From positions 1-51,022 of the forward strand of contig SVEN01000017.1 of the NCBI GenBank assembly GCA_015057365.1: a stretch of DNA of 51,022 nucleotides, given 5' to 3'. Below the pieces are notes generated by a model. The model had not been told where the DNA came from. It ran no database searches and saw nothing but the letters and a program-made list of their open reading frames with translations. Below, piece by piece: positions 24,552-33,234 of this stretch; position 1 is the stretch's first letter, and each line of letters opens with the position of its first letter. Made by a program: the position numbers and the translations under genes. The stretch is from Lachnospiraceae bacterium (lineage in GTDB: Bacteria > Bacillota > Clostridia > Lachnospirales > Lachnospiraceae).

Positions 24552-25526
24552 TTAATCTTCGTACGGCTTCATGCACTGAATGGTGCCGTCTGCGTTGTAC
24601 TTAAGCTCTCTGAACATAACACAACGCTGATGGTTTACACCGCCGGAAAGGGAAGAATCGTGGTAGAATAAGTACCACTTATCGTTCCACTCTACGATGG
24701 AGTGGTGGGTGGTCCAACCGATAACCGGCTCTAAGATACGGCCACGGTAGGTGTACGGTCCCATCGGATTCTCACTGGTAGCGTAGCAAAGGAAGTGCGT
24801 GTCACCGGTGGAGTAGGACAGGTAGTAGAGGCCGTTGTACTTATGTACCCACGGAGCCTCGAAGAAACGTCTGTCGTGGTCGCCTGCCTTAATCGGCTCG
24901 CCGTTCTCGTCTAAAATCTTAAGCTCCTTAAGCGGTGCCTTGTAGGAAAGCATGTCATCGCTCATCTCGGTAGCAAGCGGTCCCAAAGCCGGCTCGTCAC
25001 CTTCCGGTGCGTGCGGATTCTCAACATACTCGCCGGTCTGCCACTTCTCAAGCTGACCGCCCCAAAGGCCGCCAACGTACATGTAAGCCTTGCCGTCATC
25101 GTCCACCAATACAGCCGGGTCGATACTGCGGCTGCCTTCGATGTAGTTCGGTTCCGGCTTGAACGGACCGGTCGGGCAGTCGCTGGTAGCGATACCGATA
25201 CGGAAGATGCCGTCCTTATCCTTTGCCGGGAAAATCAAATAGTACTTGCCGTTCTTGTAAGCAGCGTCCGGAGCCCACATCTGATGGCTTACCCACGGAA
25301 CGTCCTTCTCGTGAAGTGCTTCGCCGTTGTCTACACACGGTGCGTCCAAGGAATCCATGGAAAGGATGTGATAGTCCTCCATCTGGTACTGATCGCCGTT
25401 GTCATCGTCCGGGCAATCCAAAGCCACGTCGTGAGACGGGTAAATGTACAGCTTGCCGTCGAATACGTGTGCGGACGGGTCAGCGGTATAGATATGTGTA
25501 ACTAAAGGTTTTTTCTGTTCTGCCAT
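24552..25526 (-). CDS. Glycoside hydrolase family 43, cytoplasmic
   Basis: A 324-residue five-bladed beta-propeller glycosidase. The three expected acidic residues are in place: D16 in TADPSAHVFDGKLYIYPSHD (general base), D136 in GSRSIDPAVLVDDDGK and E223 in RRFFEAPWVHKYNGLYYLSY (general acid). Members are mostly beta-xylosidases or alpha-L-arabinofuranosidases. There is no signal peptide, so it should act on oligosaccharides after uptake. ATG 25526 has AAGGAGAGAG upstream. It is a single-gene unit with its own promoter, which is nearly the same as that of the AbrB-type gene. Exact substrate is unknown. The sugar transporter of the window lies 20 kb away and need not be connected. Confidence 0.9.
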   Translation of the reverse strand: MAEQKKPLVTHIYTADPSAHVFDGKLYIYPSHDVALDCPDDDNGDQYQMEDYHILSMDSLDAPCVDNGEALHEKDVPWVSHQMWAPDAAYKNGKYYLIFPAKDKDGIFRIGIATSDCPTGPFKPEPNYIEGSRSIDPAVLVDDDGKAYMYVGGLWGGQLEKWQTGEYVENPHAPEGDEPALGPLATEMSDDMLSYKAPLKELKILDENGEPIKAGDHDRRFFEAPWVHKYNGLYYLSYSTGDTHFLCYATSENPMGPYTYRGRILEPVIGWTTHHSIVEWNDKWYLFYHDSSLSGGVNHQRCVMFRELKYNADGTIQCMKPYED

Positions 25527-25571
25527 AATCTCTCTCCTTCATGAAAAAATCGATGATACATCAGTACTATA

Positions 25572-25600
25572 AATGTACATTATTTTTCTAATTTTGTCAA
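25572..25600 (-). promoter_or_regulatory. Promoter of the GH43 gene
   Basis: Minus strand: TTGACA (25595-25600), a 17-base spacer and TACATT (25572-25577). 26 of 29 positions, spacer included, equal those of the AbrB-type gene's promoter at 631-659. Confidence 0.75.
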
Positions 25601-25657
25601 GTAAAAGGTGGTTAAAATAGAAACAAGTTATTTTCTTGGTGTTTTGTCAATATTTTC

Positions 25658-25686
25658 TTGTTGTTTTCAGAAAAATGTGCTATAAT
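25658..25686 (+). promoter_or_regulatory. Promoter of the EAL-domain gene
   Basis: TTGTTG (25658-25663), a 17-base spacer, TATAAT (25681-25686) with extended TGC. It lies downstream of the first possible start codon of the frame (25636), supporting the start at 25720. Confidence 0.65.
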
Positions 25687-25719
25687 ATTTATAATATTGA
25701 GAGGAAAGGAGCGTGTAGG

Positions 25720-27636
25720 ATGAATATCTATGCACAATGTTGCGGGATTGCATTGCTTCTGGTGCTCGGTTGGTTTTATATACATCAGAAGAGACTGCAT
25801 CTGAATACCGGAAAAGCGTTTTTTTTGACACTGATTGTAGCGATTGGCTCCCTTATATTAGATGCGTTGTCCGTAATTATGATTTGGAATAAAGATACTT
25901 TGCCGTACATATGCGTGGTCTTTTCCTGTAAGACATATTTGTCATCGTTGTTGGCGGTATTACTCTGTACCGTGTGCTATATTTGTACGGATATTTATTC
26001 CAAAAGAATCTTGTATTACAAGATGATCAACTGGAATGTGATACTGTCTTTGGCGGCAATTATTCTGATTTATGTTCTGCCGATTCATGTTCATTCCGAT
26101 CCGGTAAACAGAGAGGTATATACCTACGGTCCCAGTGTTATGGTGGCCTATGTGGCGGCGTTATTCTTTTTGATTTTGAATTTGGTATTGCTTGTCCGAA
26201 AAAAAGCGGTTATCCGCGCAAGCCGGAGAAAGGCAATGCTGTTCTGGATGGTGATTTGGTTAGGAGCCGCCTTGATTCAGTTTTTCAATAACGAGGTGCT
26301 GATTGTAGGATTTGCTTCTTCCATCGGCATTATGGTGCTCTATATTAAGCTGGAGAATCCGGAGGTATTATTGGACCGTCAGACGGGGTTGTTCAATCAA
26401 ATGGCATTGACCCGGTATATGCGCCAGCTTTCCTATCGGAGCCGGCATTTCTCATTGGTGCTTTTGGTGCTGGAGCATTCCTTTTATAAAAATGTCTCGA
26501 AGGAATCCAAAGAGTCTGAAACGGCAGCCGAGATGGAGATGATTGACTATATTATTTCTACGGCGGGAACAAGAGCGTTTAAAACCGCAGGCGACGAAAT
26601 CATGTTGGTATATGATAGTAGTGAAGCTGCGGAGGATAATATGCGGAAGCTTAGGAAAAGGTTTGAACGGGGTTGGGGAAAAGAGGAAGCGGTGTTCCAC
26701 CGCCCGTATTGGATTTATCTTTCGGACTCGACCATGATGCGGGATGTCAAGGATGTGCCGCATTTGATTAAGCATGTTAGACAGAACAGTAAAGAATTGT
26801 TGGAAAACGGTTTCTTGCAGATTGATGAAGCGTTGGTGTGGGAAATGTATGAGACGCGGGAGATGGAGAATGTGATATTTAATGCCATCGAACGAAATTG
26901 GATTACGGTATATTATCAGCCGATTTATTCCACGAAAGAGGACCGGTTTGTTTCTGCGGAAGCGTTGGTAAGGATTACGGATGAAGACGGCCGGGTAGTA
27001 CCGCCTTACGATTTTGTGTGGGTTGCGGAGAAGAACGGTATGATGCTCCGTTTGGGAGAGATTATTTTCGAGAAGGTATGCCGTTTTATTCGTGATTATA
27101 ATCCGGAGCAATACGGAATTAAGTACATAGAGGTCAACCTGTCGGCAATACAGTGCGCGTACGAGCGGTTTGCGGATAATTATATTGCAATCATGGAAAA
27201 GTACGGTGTGCGTCCGGATTTCATCAATCTTGAAATTACCGAGACGGCTACCATGGGAGCAAAGCAGATTGCGCTGGCCAATATGCGAAAGCTCATCGAT
27301 TACGGTGTCAGCTTTTCTCTGGATGACTTCGGCACCGGTCAGTCTAATCTAAACTACATTGTAGATATGCCGGTGAAGATTGTAAAGTTTGACCGAACCA
27401 TGACGAATTCTTATTTTGAAAACGGCAAAGCAAAGTATGTCATGGATGCGGCCATGCACATGATTCACGGAATGAAGTTAGAGATTGTGTCCGAGGGCAT
27501 CGAAACGAAGGAACAATACGAAACAATGCGTTCTCTCGGTATCAGTTATATTCAGGGCTATTATTTTTCGAAACCGATTTCCCAGAAGGCGTTTGTGGAA
27601 TTCCTGATAGCAAAAAAAGAGGGAAAACGCGGATGA
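25720..27636 (+). CDS. Membrane EAL-domain protein, cyclic di-GMP phosphodiesterase
   Basis: A 638-residue protein. Residues 1 to about 215 hold six or seven membrane helices. About 225-370 is a degenerate GGDEF domain (DRQTGLFNQMAL, then AGDEI in place of GGDEF near 290), probably not a cyclase. About 390-630 is an EAL domain with the catalytic residues intact: EALVR near 414, EVNLSAIQ, LEITETAT, LDDFGTGQSNLNY, VKFDR, VSEGIETKEQ and QGYYFSKP. It should therefore cut cyclic di-GMP, perhaps with the degenerate domain as a regulator. ATG 25720 has GGAAAGGAG upstream, and the promoter excludes the earlier start at 25636. It is a single-gene unit ending at a strong terminator. Confidence 0.9.
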   Translation: MNIYAQCCGIALLLVLGWFYIHQKRLHLNTGKAFFLTLIVAIGSLILDALSVIMIWNKDTLPYICVVFSCKTYLSSLLAVLLCTVCYICTDIYSKRILYYKMINWNVILSLAAIILIYVLPIHVHSDPVNREVYTYGPSVMVAYVAALFFLILNLVLLVRKKAVIRASRRKAMLFWMVIWLGAALIQFFNNEVLIVGFASSIGIMVLYIKLENPEVLLDRQTGLFNQMALTRYMRQLSYRSRHFSLVLLVLEHSFYKNVSKESKESETAAEMEMIDYIISTAGTRAFKTAGDEIMLVYDSSEAAEDNMRKLRKRFERGWGKEEAVFHRPYWIYLSDSTMMRDVKDVPHLIKHVRQNSKELLENGFLQIDEALVWEMYETREMENVIFNAIERNWITVYYQPIYSTKEDRFVSAEALVRITDEDGRVVPPYDFVWVAEKNGMMLRLGEIIFEKVCRFIRDYNPEQYGIKYIEVNLSAIQCAYERFADNYIAIMEKYGVRPDFINLEITETATMGAKQIALANMRKLIDYGVSFSLDDFGTGQSNLNYIVDMPVKIVKFDRTMTNSYFENGKAKYVMDAAMHMIHGMKLEIVSEGIETKEQYETMRSLGISYIQGYYFSKPISQKAFVEFLIAKKEGKRG

Positions 27637-27650
27637 TTTTTCGAAAAAAG

Positions 27651-27680
27651 GGCTGCCGTAGTTGCTTACGGCAGCCTTTT
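27651..27680. terminator. Bidirectional terminator between the EAL and QueT genes
   Basis: Perfect 10-bp stem GGCTGCCGTA/TACGGCAGCC with loop GTTGCT, followed by TTTTA on the plus strand and by CTTTTTTCG on the minus strand. Confidence 0.85.
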
Positions 27681-27694
27681 ACAGTAGGGGATAA

Positions 27695-28192
27695 TTAACG
27701 AAACAGTTTCCTCTTTTGCATGAGATGTAACAGTAGTCCGCCAAGAAGACCGGCGCTGATGACTTCTCCCGCGCCGACGGTAAGAAAAAGAAACCAGAAA
27801 GCATCCTTTACGCCGTAGGCATGCTGTAACACAAGAGGAATGATAATTGCGTTGGACAGAATGGTCGGCAGGGCAATCAGATATTTTTTCTTACGCAAAA
27901 AAGAAGCTCCCGATACGCCGAGAAAGCTGGCCAGGGTACCGAAAATAATGTCCGGTAGCGGGGCTCCGGTGAGCAGGTTGGCCAAAAGACATCCTACGGT
28001 TACACCGGGAACTGCGGCAGGGGTAAAGTACGGGAGAACGGTGAGGGCTTCGGAAAGCCGGACCTGGATGGCACCGGAGGCCAGGCCGAGGGCGGCGGAC
28101 AATCCGGTAAATACGACATAAAGAGCGGCGATAATGGCCGCGGTGGTAAGGTGGCGCACAGATACAGTGCCCTTTTTGTTTGTGTTTTTCAT
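27695..28192 (-). CDS. queT: QueT-family transporter (queuosine precursor, ECF S component)
   Basis: A 165-residue membrane protein with about five helices. The segment GAIQVRLSEALTVLPYFTPAAVPG is typical of QueT (COG4708), the substrate-binding component of an energy-coupling-factor transporter for a queuosine precursor such as preQ1. The shared ECF ATPases and EcfT are not in the window. ATG 28192 has AAGGAG eight bases upstream. That site is part of a small pseudoknot-like leader resembling a class I preQ1 riboswitch, which fits the predicted substrate and suggests that translation is turned off when preQ1 is plentiful. Confidence 0.85.
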   Translation of the reverse strand: MKNTNKKGTVSVRHLTTAAIIAALYVVFTGLSAALGLASGAIQVRLSEALTVLPYFTPAAVPGVTVGCLLANLLTGAPLPDIIFGTLASFLGVSGASFLRKKKYLIALPTILSNAIIIPLVLQHAYGVKDAFWFLFLTVGAGEVISAGLLGGLLLHLMQKRKLFR

Positions 28193-28200
28193 GATTTTGG

Positions 28201-28244
28201 CTCCTTAGTTTTGTTTAATGTCAGGAGGATTTCGAACTGACAAT
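28201..28244 (-). promoter_or_regulatory. Candidate preQ1 class I riboswitch over the queT ribosome binding site
   Basis: Read on the minus strand: a 6-bp P1 stem TGTCAG/CTGACA (28237-28242 with 28219-28224), a 12-base loop, then an A-rich tail TTAAACAAAACTAAGGAG. The tail closely resembles the L3/P2 part of known preQ1-I aptamers, and its AGGA can pair with UCCU in the loop, hiding the queT ribosome binding site. The core of the loop departs from the consensus I remember, hence the moderate confidence. The predicted RNA start (about 28242) is at the first stem base. Confidence 0.55.
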
Positions 28245-28248
28245 AGGG

Positions 28249-28277
28249 AGTATACAGGAAAAGCAAAGAAAAAGCAA
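28249..28277 (-). promoter_or_regulatory. Promoter of queT
   Basis: Minus strand: TTGCTT (28272-28277), a 17-base spacer, TATACT (28249-28254). Confidence 0.55.
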
Positions 28278-28441
28278 GCGGAATGGAAGTAAGAGTATAC
28301 GAAAACAAGACGAGAGGGCATACTATAGAGAACGAGGATGATGAAAGAAGATTATGCGAGGGGAAAGATACTAAGGGAACCGGGGATTTTTGCCGATATT
28401 AGTATCAGAACTTTTAGGGACAAAAGGTGTAACAGAATGTA

Positions 28442-30862
28442 ATGAAAAGAGGGAACGGTATGGGAGAGGAGCCGGCCGTAAACGAGCAGAGAAAAAAGAG
28501 GAAGAGAAAAAGAAGGCGCGGACGTAAGGTAATCGGCGTCTTGTTTTTGTTGTTTCTTTTAGCGATACTGTCGGTGGGAGTTTGGTTTTATGCTAAGTAC
28601 GGAAAGGATATTTTGTCCTATTATCATAAGGCGAAAACGATTATGAGGGAGGCTTCCGAGGAGGATTTTAAACAGTCCCGGACCAGTATTATTTATGCTA
28701 CCGACGGTACGGTTATAAAGACGCTGCAATCGGAAAAGGACGTGTATTATCTTTCTTATGAGGATATTCCGGAGTCGGTGGTAACCGCCATGATTGTGAC
28801 CGAGGATAAGAAGTTTTTCTCTCACGAGGGCGTGGATTATATCGCAAATCTGCGTGCGGCTTACAGTCTGGTAAAGCATAAGGGTACGATTTATCAGGGC
28901 GGCAGTACCATTACGCAGCAGTTGGCCCGTAATATTTATCTGACCAACGAGCAGACCTATGCCAGAAAGCTTACGGAGATTTTTTTGGCGGCGGAGTTGG
29001 AAAAGTGTTATAACAAAAAGGAAATTCTGGAATTTTATTTAAATAACATTTATTTTGCTAACGGCTATTACGGAATCCAGGCGGCGGCTCATGGGTATTT
29101 TTCAAAAGGAGTGGCGGAGCTGTCGCTGTCGGAGCTGATGTTCCTTTGTGCGATTCCGAACAATCCGTCACTGTATGACCCGTATGTGCATTTTGAGGAT
29201 ACTTTGGCCAGACGTGATTCTGTAATGGAGCAGATGGTTGCCGACGGAAAATTAAGCAGGGCGGATTATGATGCGGCACGGCAGGAGAAAATCGTGCTTT
29301 GCCCACCGGAGGAGTCCTATAACGATTATGTAGAGACCTTTGCGATTTTTTGCGCGGTAAGAGCACTGATGGAGGAGAACGGGTTTCCGTTTTGCTATAC
29401 ATTTGCGGATGATGCGGCAAAGGACATGTACTTAGAGTACTATCAAGAAGGTTACGCCTACTGGCAGAAGCAGCTGTACGTGGGCGGATACAGGGTATAT
29501 ACGTCCATAGATTTAAAGAAGCAGGCACTTTTGCTTCAGACGGTACAAGATCAGCTGGCGGAGTTTGATGAAAAGACAGAGGCTGGTATTTATACGTTGC
29601 AGGGGGCGGCGACTTGCGTGGAAAATGAGACCGGACGGGTAGTGGCAATCGTAGGCGGCCGGGGAGAAAATGAGTACGGGTATTCTTTAAACCGTGCGTA
29701 CCAAAGTTTCCGGCAACCGGGCAGCTCCATTAAACCGTTAGTGGTGTACACACCTTGGCTGGAACGTGGGTACTTCCCGGATACCATGGTGGTGGATGAG
29801 AAGTTTGCCGGAGGTCCGCGAAACGCAAACGGGGTATACTCCGGAAAAATCACTTTGCGCCGCGCGGTGGAGGTGTCTAAAAACACCGTGGCATGGAAGC
29901 TGTTTGAGGAACTGACGCCTCAGGTGGGGCTGTCCTATGTGACGGATATGCAGTTCCGCAATATCGTACCGTCGGATTATGTGCCGGCGGCTTCCTTGGG
30001 CGGATTGACCTACGGCGTATGTACGTTAGAGATGGCGGGGGCCTATTGTACCCTTGCCAATGACGGCCTGTACCGGAATCCGACCTGTATCGTAAAGATT
30101 ACAACAACGGACGGAGACGTGATTGTAGGAACGGAGCGGGAAACCACTCGGATTTACGAGGAAAACGCGACACGGATGATGACGGATATTTTACAGGGCG
30201 TTATGACCAACGGAACCGGTGTGAAGCTACAGCTGAAAAATTCCGTATCTGCAGGAAAGACCGGTACGACCAATGATATTAAGGACGGCTGGTTTGTAGG
30301 CTATACGCCGTATTATACCACGGCGGTGTGGGTAGGATATGACATGCCGAAGGCGTTGGATAATCTGGCGGGAAACACTTATCCGGGGTATATCTGGAAG
30401 AACTTTATGGATAAACTTCACGAAGGACTTCCGAAGAGAGATTTTACCCTGTACGAGGATGACCGTCCGGTGGAGATTGTGGACGATGCCTTAAAGGAAA
30501 AAGAAGAAATTGACGTCTGGAATCCGGAGGGAGAGCCGGTGTTTTCACCGACACCGGTGCCGGAGGGAACAGTCGGTACGGAAGATACCGGACAAGGAGC
30601 GGATGGAGACAGTGCCGAAAACGGAACGGTGTCCGGAAGTCCGACGTCGACGGGAGCACCGGGAAGTGAGAACTCGGGCGAAGGAACGGCTGACGGAGAA
30701 GCGGAAGCACAAATATCCGGTGTGCCGGGCTTGCCATCCGGTACACAGACTCCTACGCCGGAACCGACACCGCCTACGGGCTGGATTGAGTATGACGATG
30801 ACTGGTGGGATGCCCAGATGGGAGACGACACGTCATCCGGCTATGATGATTTTTATGAATAA
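28442..30862 (+). CDS. Class A penicillin-binding protein (PBP1A type)
   Basis: An 806-residue bifunctional peptidoglycan synthase. A very basic cytoplasmic start (KKRKRKRRRGRK) precedes one membrane anchor near residues 31-52. The GT51 glycosyltransferase domain starts near 115 (VTEDKKFFSHEGVD, GGSTITQQLARN). The transpeptidase domain shows the active-site Ser-Lys in QPGSSIKPLVVY near 427, SKN near 479 and SAGKTGTTND near 605. After about 690 comes a Pro-Thr-Gly-Ser-rich tail ending in an acidic, tryptophan-containing stretch. ATG 28442 has AAGGTG 12 bases upstream; ATG 28460 with AGAGGG at six bases is an equally good start and would shorten the protein by six residues. It is single, ended by a 13-bp terminator. 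Confidence 0.93.
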   Translation: MKRGNGMGEEPAVNEQRKKRKRKRRRGRKVIGVLFLLFLLAILSVGVWFYAKYGKDILSYYHKAKTIMREASEEDFKQSRTSIIYATDGTVIKTLQSEKDVYYLSYEDIPESVVTAMIVTEDKKFFSHEGVDYIANLRAAYSLVKHKGTIYQGGSTITQQLARNIYLTNEQTYARKLTEIFLAAELEKCYNKKEILEFYLNNIYFANGYYGIQAAAHGYFSKGVAELSLSELMFLCAIPNNPSLYDPYVHFEDTLARRDSVMEQMVADGKLSRADYDAARQEKIVLCPPEESYNDYVETFAIFCAVRALMEENGFPFCYTFADDAAKDMYLEYYQEGYAYWQKQLYVGGYRVYTSIDLKKQALLLQTVQDQLAEFDEKTEAGIYTLQGAATCVENETGRVVAIVGGRGENEYGYSLNRAYQSFRQPGSSIKPLVVYTPWLERGYFPDTMVVDEKFAGGPRNANGVYSGKITLRRAVEVSKNTVAWKLFEELTPQVGLSYVTDMQFRNIVPSDYVPAASLGGLTYGVCTLEMAGAYCTLANDGLYRNPTCIVKITTTDGDVIVGTERETTRIYEENATRMMTDILQGVMTNGTGVKLQLKNSVSAGKTGTTNDIKDGWFVGYTPYYTTAVWVGYDMPKALDNLAGNTYPGYIWKNFMDKLHEGLPKRDFTLYEDDRPVEIVDDALKEKEEIDVWNPEGEPVFSPTPVPEGTVGTEDTGQGADGDSAENGTVSGSPTSTGAPGSENSGEGTADGEAEAQISGVPGLPSGTQTPTPEPTPPTGWIEYDDDWWDAQMGDDTSSGYDDFYE

Positions 30863-30866
30863 GAAC

Positions 30867-30900
30867 GGGGCTTCACAGATTCTCTGTGAAGCCCCTCTTT
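30867..30900 (+). terminator. Terminator after the PBP gene (may also serve prs)
   Basis: Perfect 13-bp stem GGGGCTTCACAGA/TCTGTGAAGCCCC with 3-base loop, followed by TCTTTGTTTA on the plus strand. On the minus strand the tail is GTTCTTATTC, weaker, but it is the only candidate terminator for the convergent PRPP synthetase gene. Confidence 0.8.
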
Positions 30901-30902
30901 GT

Positions 30903-32078
30903 TTAGCGTTTTCCGTATTTGTGTAATAACTTCTGGATGCGGTTGTACGGATTTAAGTACTCGCTGATGGAACCGTCGTGGTTTAATGCGTCGATTAACA
31001 GAGCAAGATACTTGGACATATCCGCGGTTTCGTAGTACGGCTTGGAAAGAAGCTCTTCCGACTGATAAATCAGGTTGGTGGTGATTACCTTTGTGATCCA
31101 GCCCTTTTCGTAAGCTTCGTCAAACTTTGCCAGGCCGTTGGTAAACAAGCCGAAGGTGGAACAGATGAAGACACGGTTTGCCTTGCGCTCCTTTAATTCC
31201 TTTGCGGTGTGAATCATGCTGTCACCGGAGGAAATCATGTCATCGATAATAATAACGTCCTTGCCTTCTACATTAGCACCTAAGAATTCGTGGGCAACAA
31301 TCGGATTGCGACCGTCCACGATGGTGGTATAGTCACGGCGCTTGTAGAACATACCTACATCTACGCCTAAAGAGTTTGCAAGATAAACCGCACGTCCCAT
31401 AGCGCCTTCGTCCGGGCTGATAACCATCAGGTGCGCCGGATCCATGGAAATGTCCGGAGCCGAACGGAGGAGAGCCTTGATGAACTGATAGGTCGGCGGT
31501 ACGGACTCGAAAGTCTTTAACGGAATAGCGTTTTGCACGCTTGGGTTGTGGGCGTCGAAGGTAATGATGCTCTCTACACCCATGTTGCAGAGCTCTTGCA
31601 GAGCAACGGCACAATCCAGAGACTCTCTGGAGCTACGCTTGTCCTGGCGGCTCTCATATAAGAACGGCATAATAACGGTAATGCGGTGTGCCTTTCCGCC
31701 CGCAGCGGCAATGACACGCTTTAAATCCTGGAAATGGTCGTCCGGAGACATATGGCTGACTTGGCCGCAAACGGAATAGGTCAGACTGTAATTCGTAACA
31801 TCCACTAAAATGTAAAGATCGTCACCGCGTACGGTCTGGCGGATAATGCCTTTTGCTTCGCCGGAACCGAAACGCGCACATTTGGTATCAACGAGGTAGG
31901 AATCTCTGCGATAGCCGTCCAGTAAAACGGTAGGGGTATGCACCTCATGAACTCTTTTATCTCTCCAATCAACCAAATACCGGTCAATTCTCTGTCCCAT
32001 TTGCTTACAGCTTTCCAGTGCAATCACACCGAGTTTGCCTACCGGCAGGGCTGCGACATAATCTTCTTGAAGTGGCAT
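30903..32078 (-). CDS. prs: Ribose-phosphate pyrophosphokinase, long form
   Basis: A 391-residue enzyme of the PRPP synthetase family, which makes PRPP from ribose 5-phosphate and ATP for nucleotide, His and Trp synthesis. It shows the ATP-binding loop as ESRQDKRSSRES, the lysine-arginine pair MFYKRRDYTT and the PRPP loop as VIIIDDMISSGDSM. It is about 75 residues longer than the classic enzyme of about 315, with an N-terminal extension and a C-terminal tail. This divergent form is, to my knowledge, common in Lachnospiraceae. ATG 32078 has GGAGGAAACG upstream. It has its own promoter (32127-32155). Confidence 0.9.
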   Translation of the reverse strand: MPLQEDYVAALPVGKLGVIALESCKQMGQRIDRYLVDWRDKRVHEVHTPTVLLDGYRRDSYLVDTKCARFGSGEAKGIIRQTVRGDDLYILVDVTNYSLTYSVCGQVSHMSPDDHFQDLKRVIAAAGGKAHRITVIMPFLYESRQDKRSSRESLDCAVALQELCNMGVESIITFDAHNPSVQNAIPLKTFESVPPTYQFIKALLRSAPDISMDPAHLMVISPDEGAMGRAVYLANSLGVDVGMFYKRRDYTTIVDGRNPIVAHEFLGANVEGKDVIIIDDMISSGDSMIHTAKELKERKANRVFICSTFGLFTNGLAKFDEAYEKGWITKVITTNLIYQSEELLSKPYYETADMSKYLALLIDALNHDGSISEYLNPYNRIQKLLHKYGKR

Positions 32079-32126
32079 AATCGTTTCCTCCGTTATTATG
32101 TAAAAATAAGTCTTAAAGCGTTTTAT

Positions 32127-32155
32127 ATCATACTATGACAAATGCACTTTGTCAA
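32127..32155 (-). promoter_or_regulatory. Promoter of prs
   Basis: Minus strand: TTGACA (32150-32155), a 17-base spacer, TATGAT (32127-32132), close to the sigma-A consensus. Confidence 0.75.
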
Positions 32156-32190
32156 GGAATGGTATGAAAATAATCGAAAAGTACAATAAA

Positions 32191-33189
32191 CTAAGAGAAA
32201 GAGCCTTCCATGCGTTTTAACACGCGGATATCCTTTCCGATAAGCTTCCAAAGGGTATAGTTTCCGGTGATGCGGGAAAAGATACGTTCGCTGTAACGGT
32301 CGCGGAGCTGTTCTAAGGAAAGGTTGGTGGAAATGATGGTGGATTTTCCCCGGAGATGGCGCTCGTTGATGCAGGTATACAGCATGGAGTTGGTGAAGCT
32401 ATTGGACAGCTCGGTACCCAGGTCATCTATAATCAACAGATCGCAGTTGAAAATGTAGTGATACAGGGAACTTTGTTCCGGTTGCTCGCCGTGGTCGAAA
32501 CGATGGGCTTCAAAGGTTTCGAACAACCCGTGAGAAGTCATATAGACCACATGATGGGCCGTGTCCAACAATGCTTTTGCAATGCAGTTGGTCAGGAAGG
32601 TTTTGCCTACGCCGGTATTGCCGTAAATAAGGATGCTACGGCTCTTTTCATCGAATTCCTCTATGAAACGGTTGGCATCGGTAACGACCTTGTGCATATT
32701 CTCGCGCGGTGTCAACTGAAGGGTTGAGTCGGCGGTTCTGTCATCATAATAGGAGAAAGAAAAGGTGGAAAAATTCTCCTTCTCCAAAAGATGCGGTAAC
32801 GTGGATGTCTCGGACAGGGCAAAGGTCAGGGCCTGTTTGAAGCAATGACACTTTTCACGGCCGAGAAAGCCGGTGTCTTTACAGTCCGGACAGGTATAGG
32901 TAAGCTCCAGGTAATCGGCAGGGTAGCCGGCGGAGCACAAAAGAGTCTGCTTTTGCTCGGAAATCTTCCGGTTGGTATCCGTCAAACGCTCCAGCGCGGC
33001 GGTATCACCGTCCAGTGCAGCCCGAGCCGCGGAAACGGAAGACTCGGCGATTTGCCGGTCGAGACGGGCAAATTCCGGGAGTGCTTCATAAATGCGATCA
33101 CGACGCTGCTTTTGCTCGTGTAAATGCCGCGCTCTGGTTTCTTCGTATTCCCGGAGCAGACGGCTGTAATGGTAGTCCTCCTGATGCAT
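32191..33189 (-). CDS. dnaC: Helicase loader-type ATPase, DnaC/DnaI family
   Basis: A 332-residue AAA+ protein that loads the replicative helicase on DNA. A helical N-terminal region is followed by a likely zinc-binding group (CPDC at 100-103, CHC at 114-116), as in DnaI. Walker A is YGNTGVGKT around 189-197 and Walker B LLIIDDLGTE near 252, with a sensor-type STNLS after it. ATG 33189 has AAGGAG six bases upstream. It lies 45 bases after the dnaD-like gene in the same direction and without a terminator between, so the two helicase-loading proteins form an operon. No transposase is next to it, which argues against an IstB assignment. Confidence 0.88.
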   Translation of the reverse strand: MHQEDYHYSRLLREYEETRARHLHEQKQRRDRIYEALPEFARLDRQIAESSVSAARAALDGDTAALERLTDTNRKISEQKQTLLCSAGYPADYLELTYTCPDCKDTGFLGREKCHCFKQALTFALSETSTLPHLLEKENFSTFSFSYYDDRTADSTLQLTPRENMHKVVTDANRFIEEFDEKSRSILIYGNTGVGKTFLTNCIAKALLDTAHHVVYMTSHGLFETFEAHRFDHGEQPEQSSLYHYIFNCDLLIIDDLGTELSNSFTNSMLYTCINERHLRGKSTIISTNLSLEQLRDRYSERIFSRITGNYTLWKLIGKDIRVLKRMEGSFS

Positions 33190-33234
33190 AGGTGTCTCCT
33201 TATCTGAAGGTTATATGAAAGGGAAAGGTCCGTA

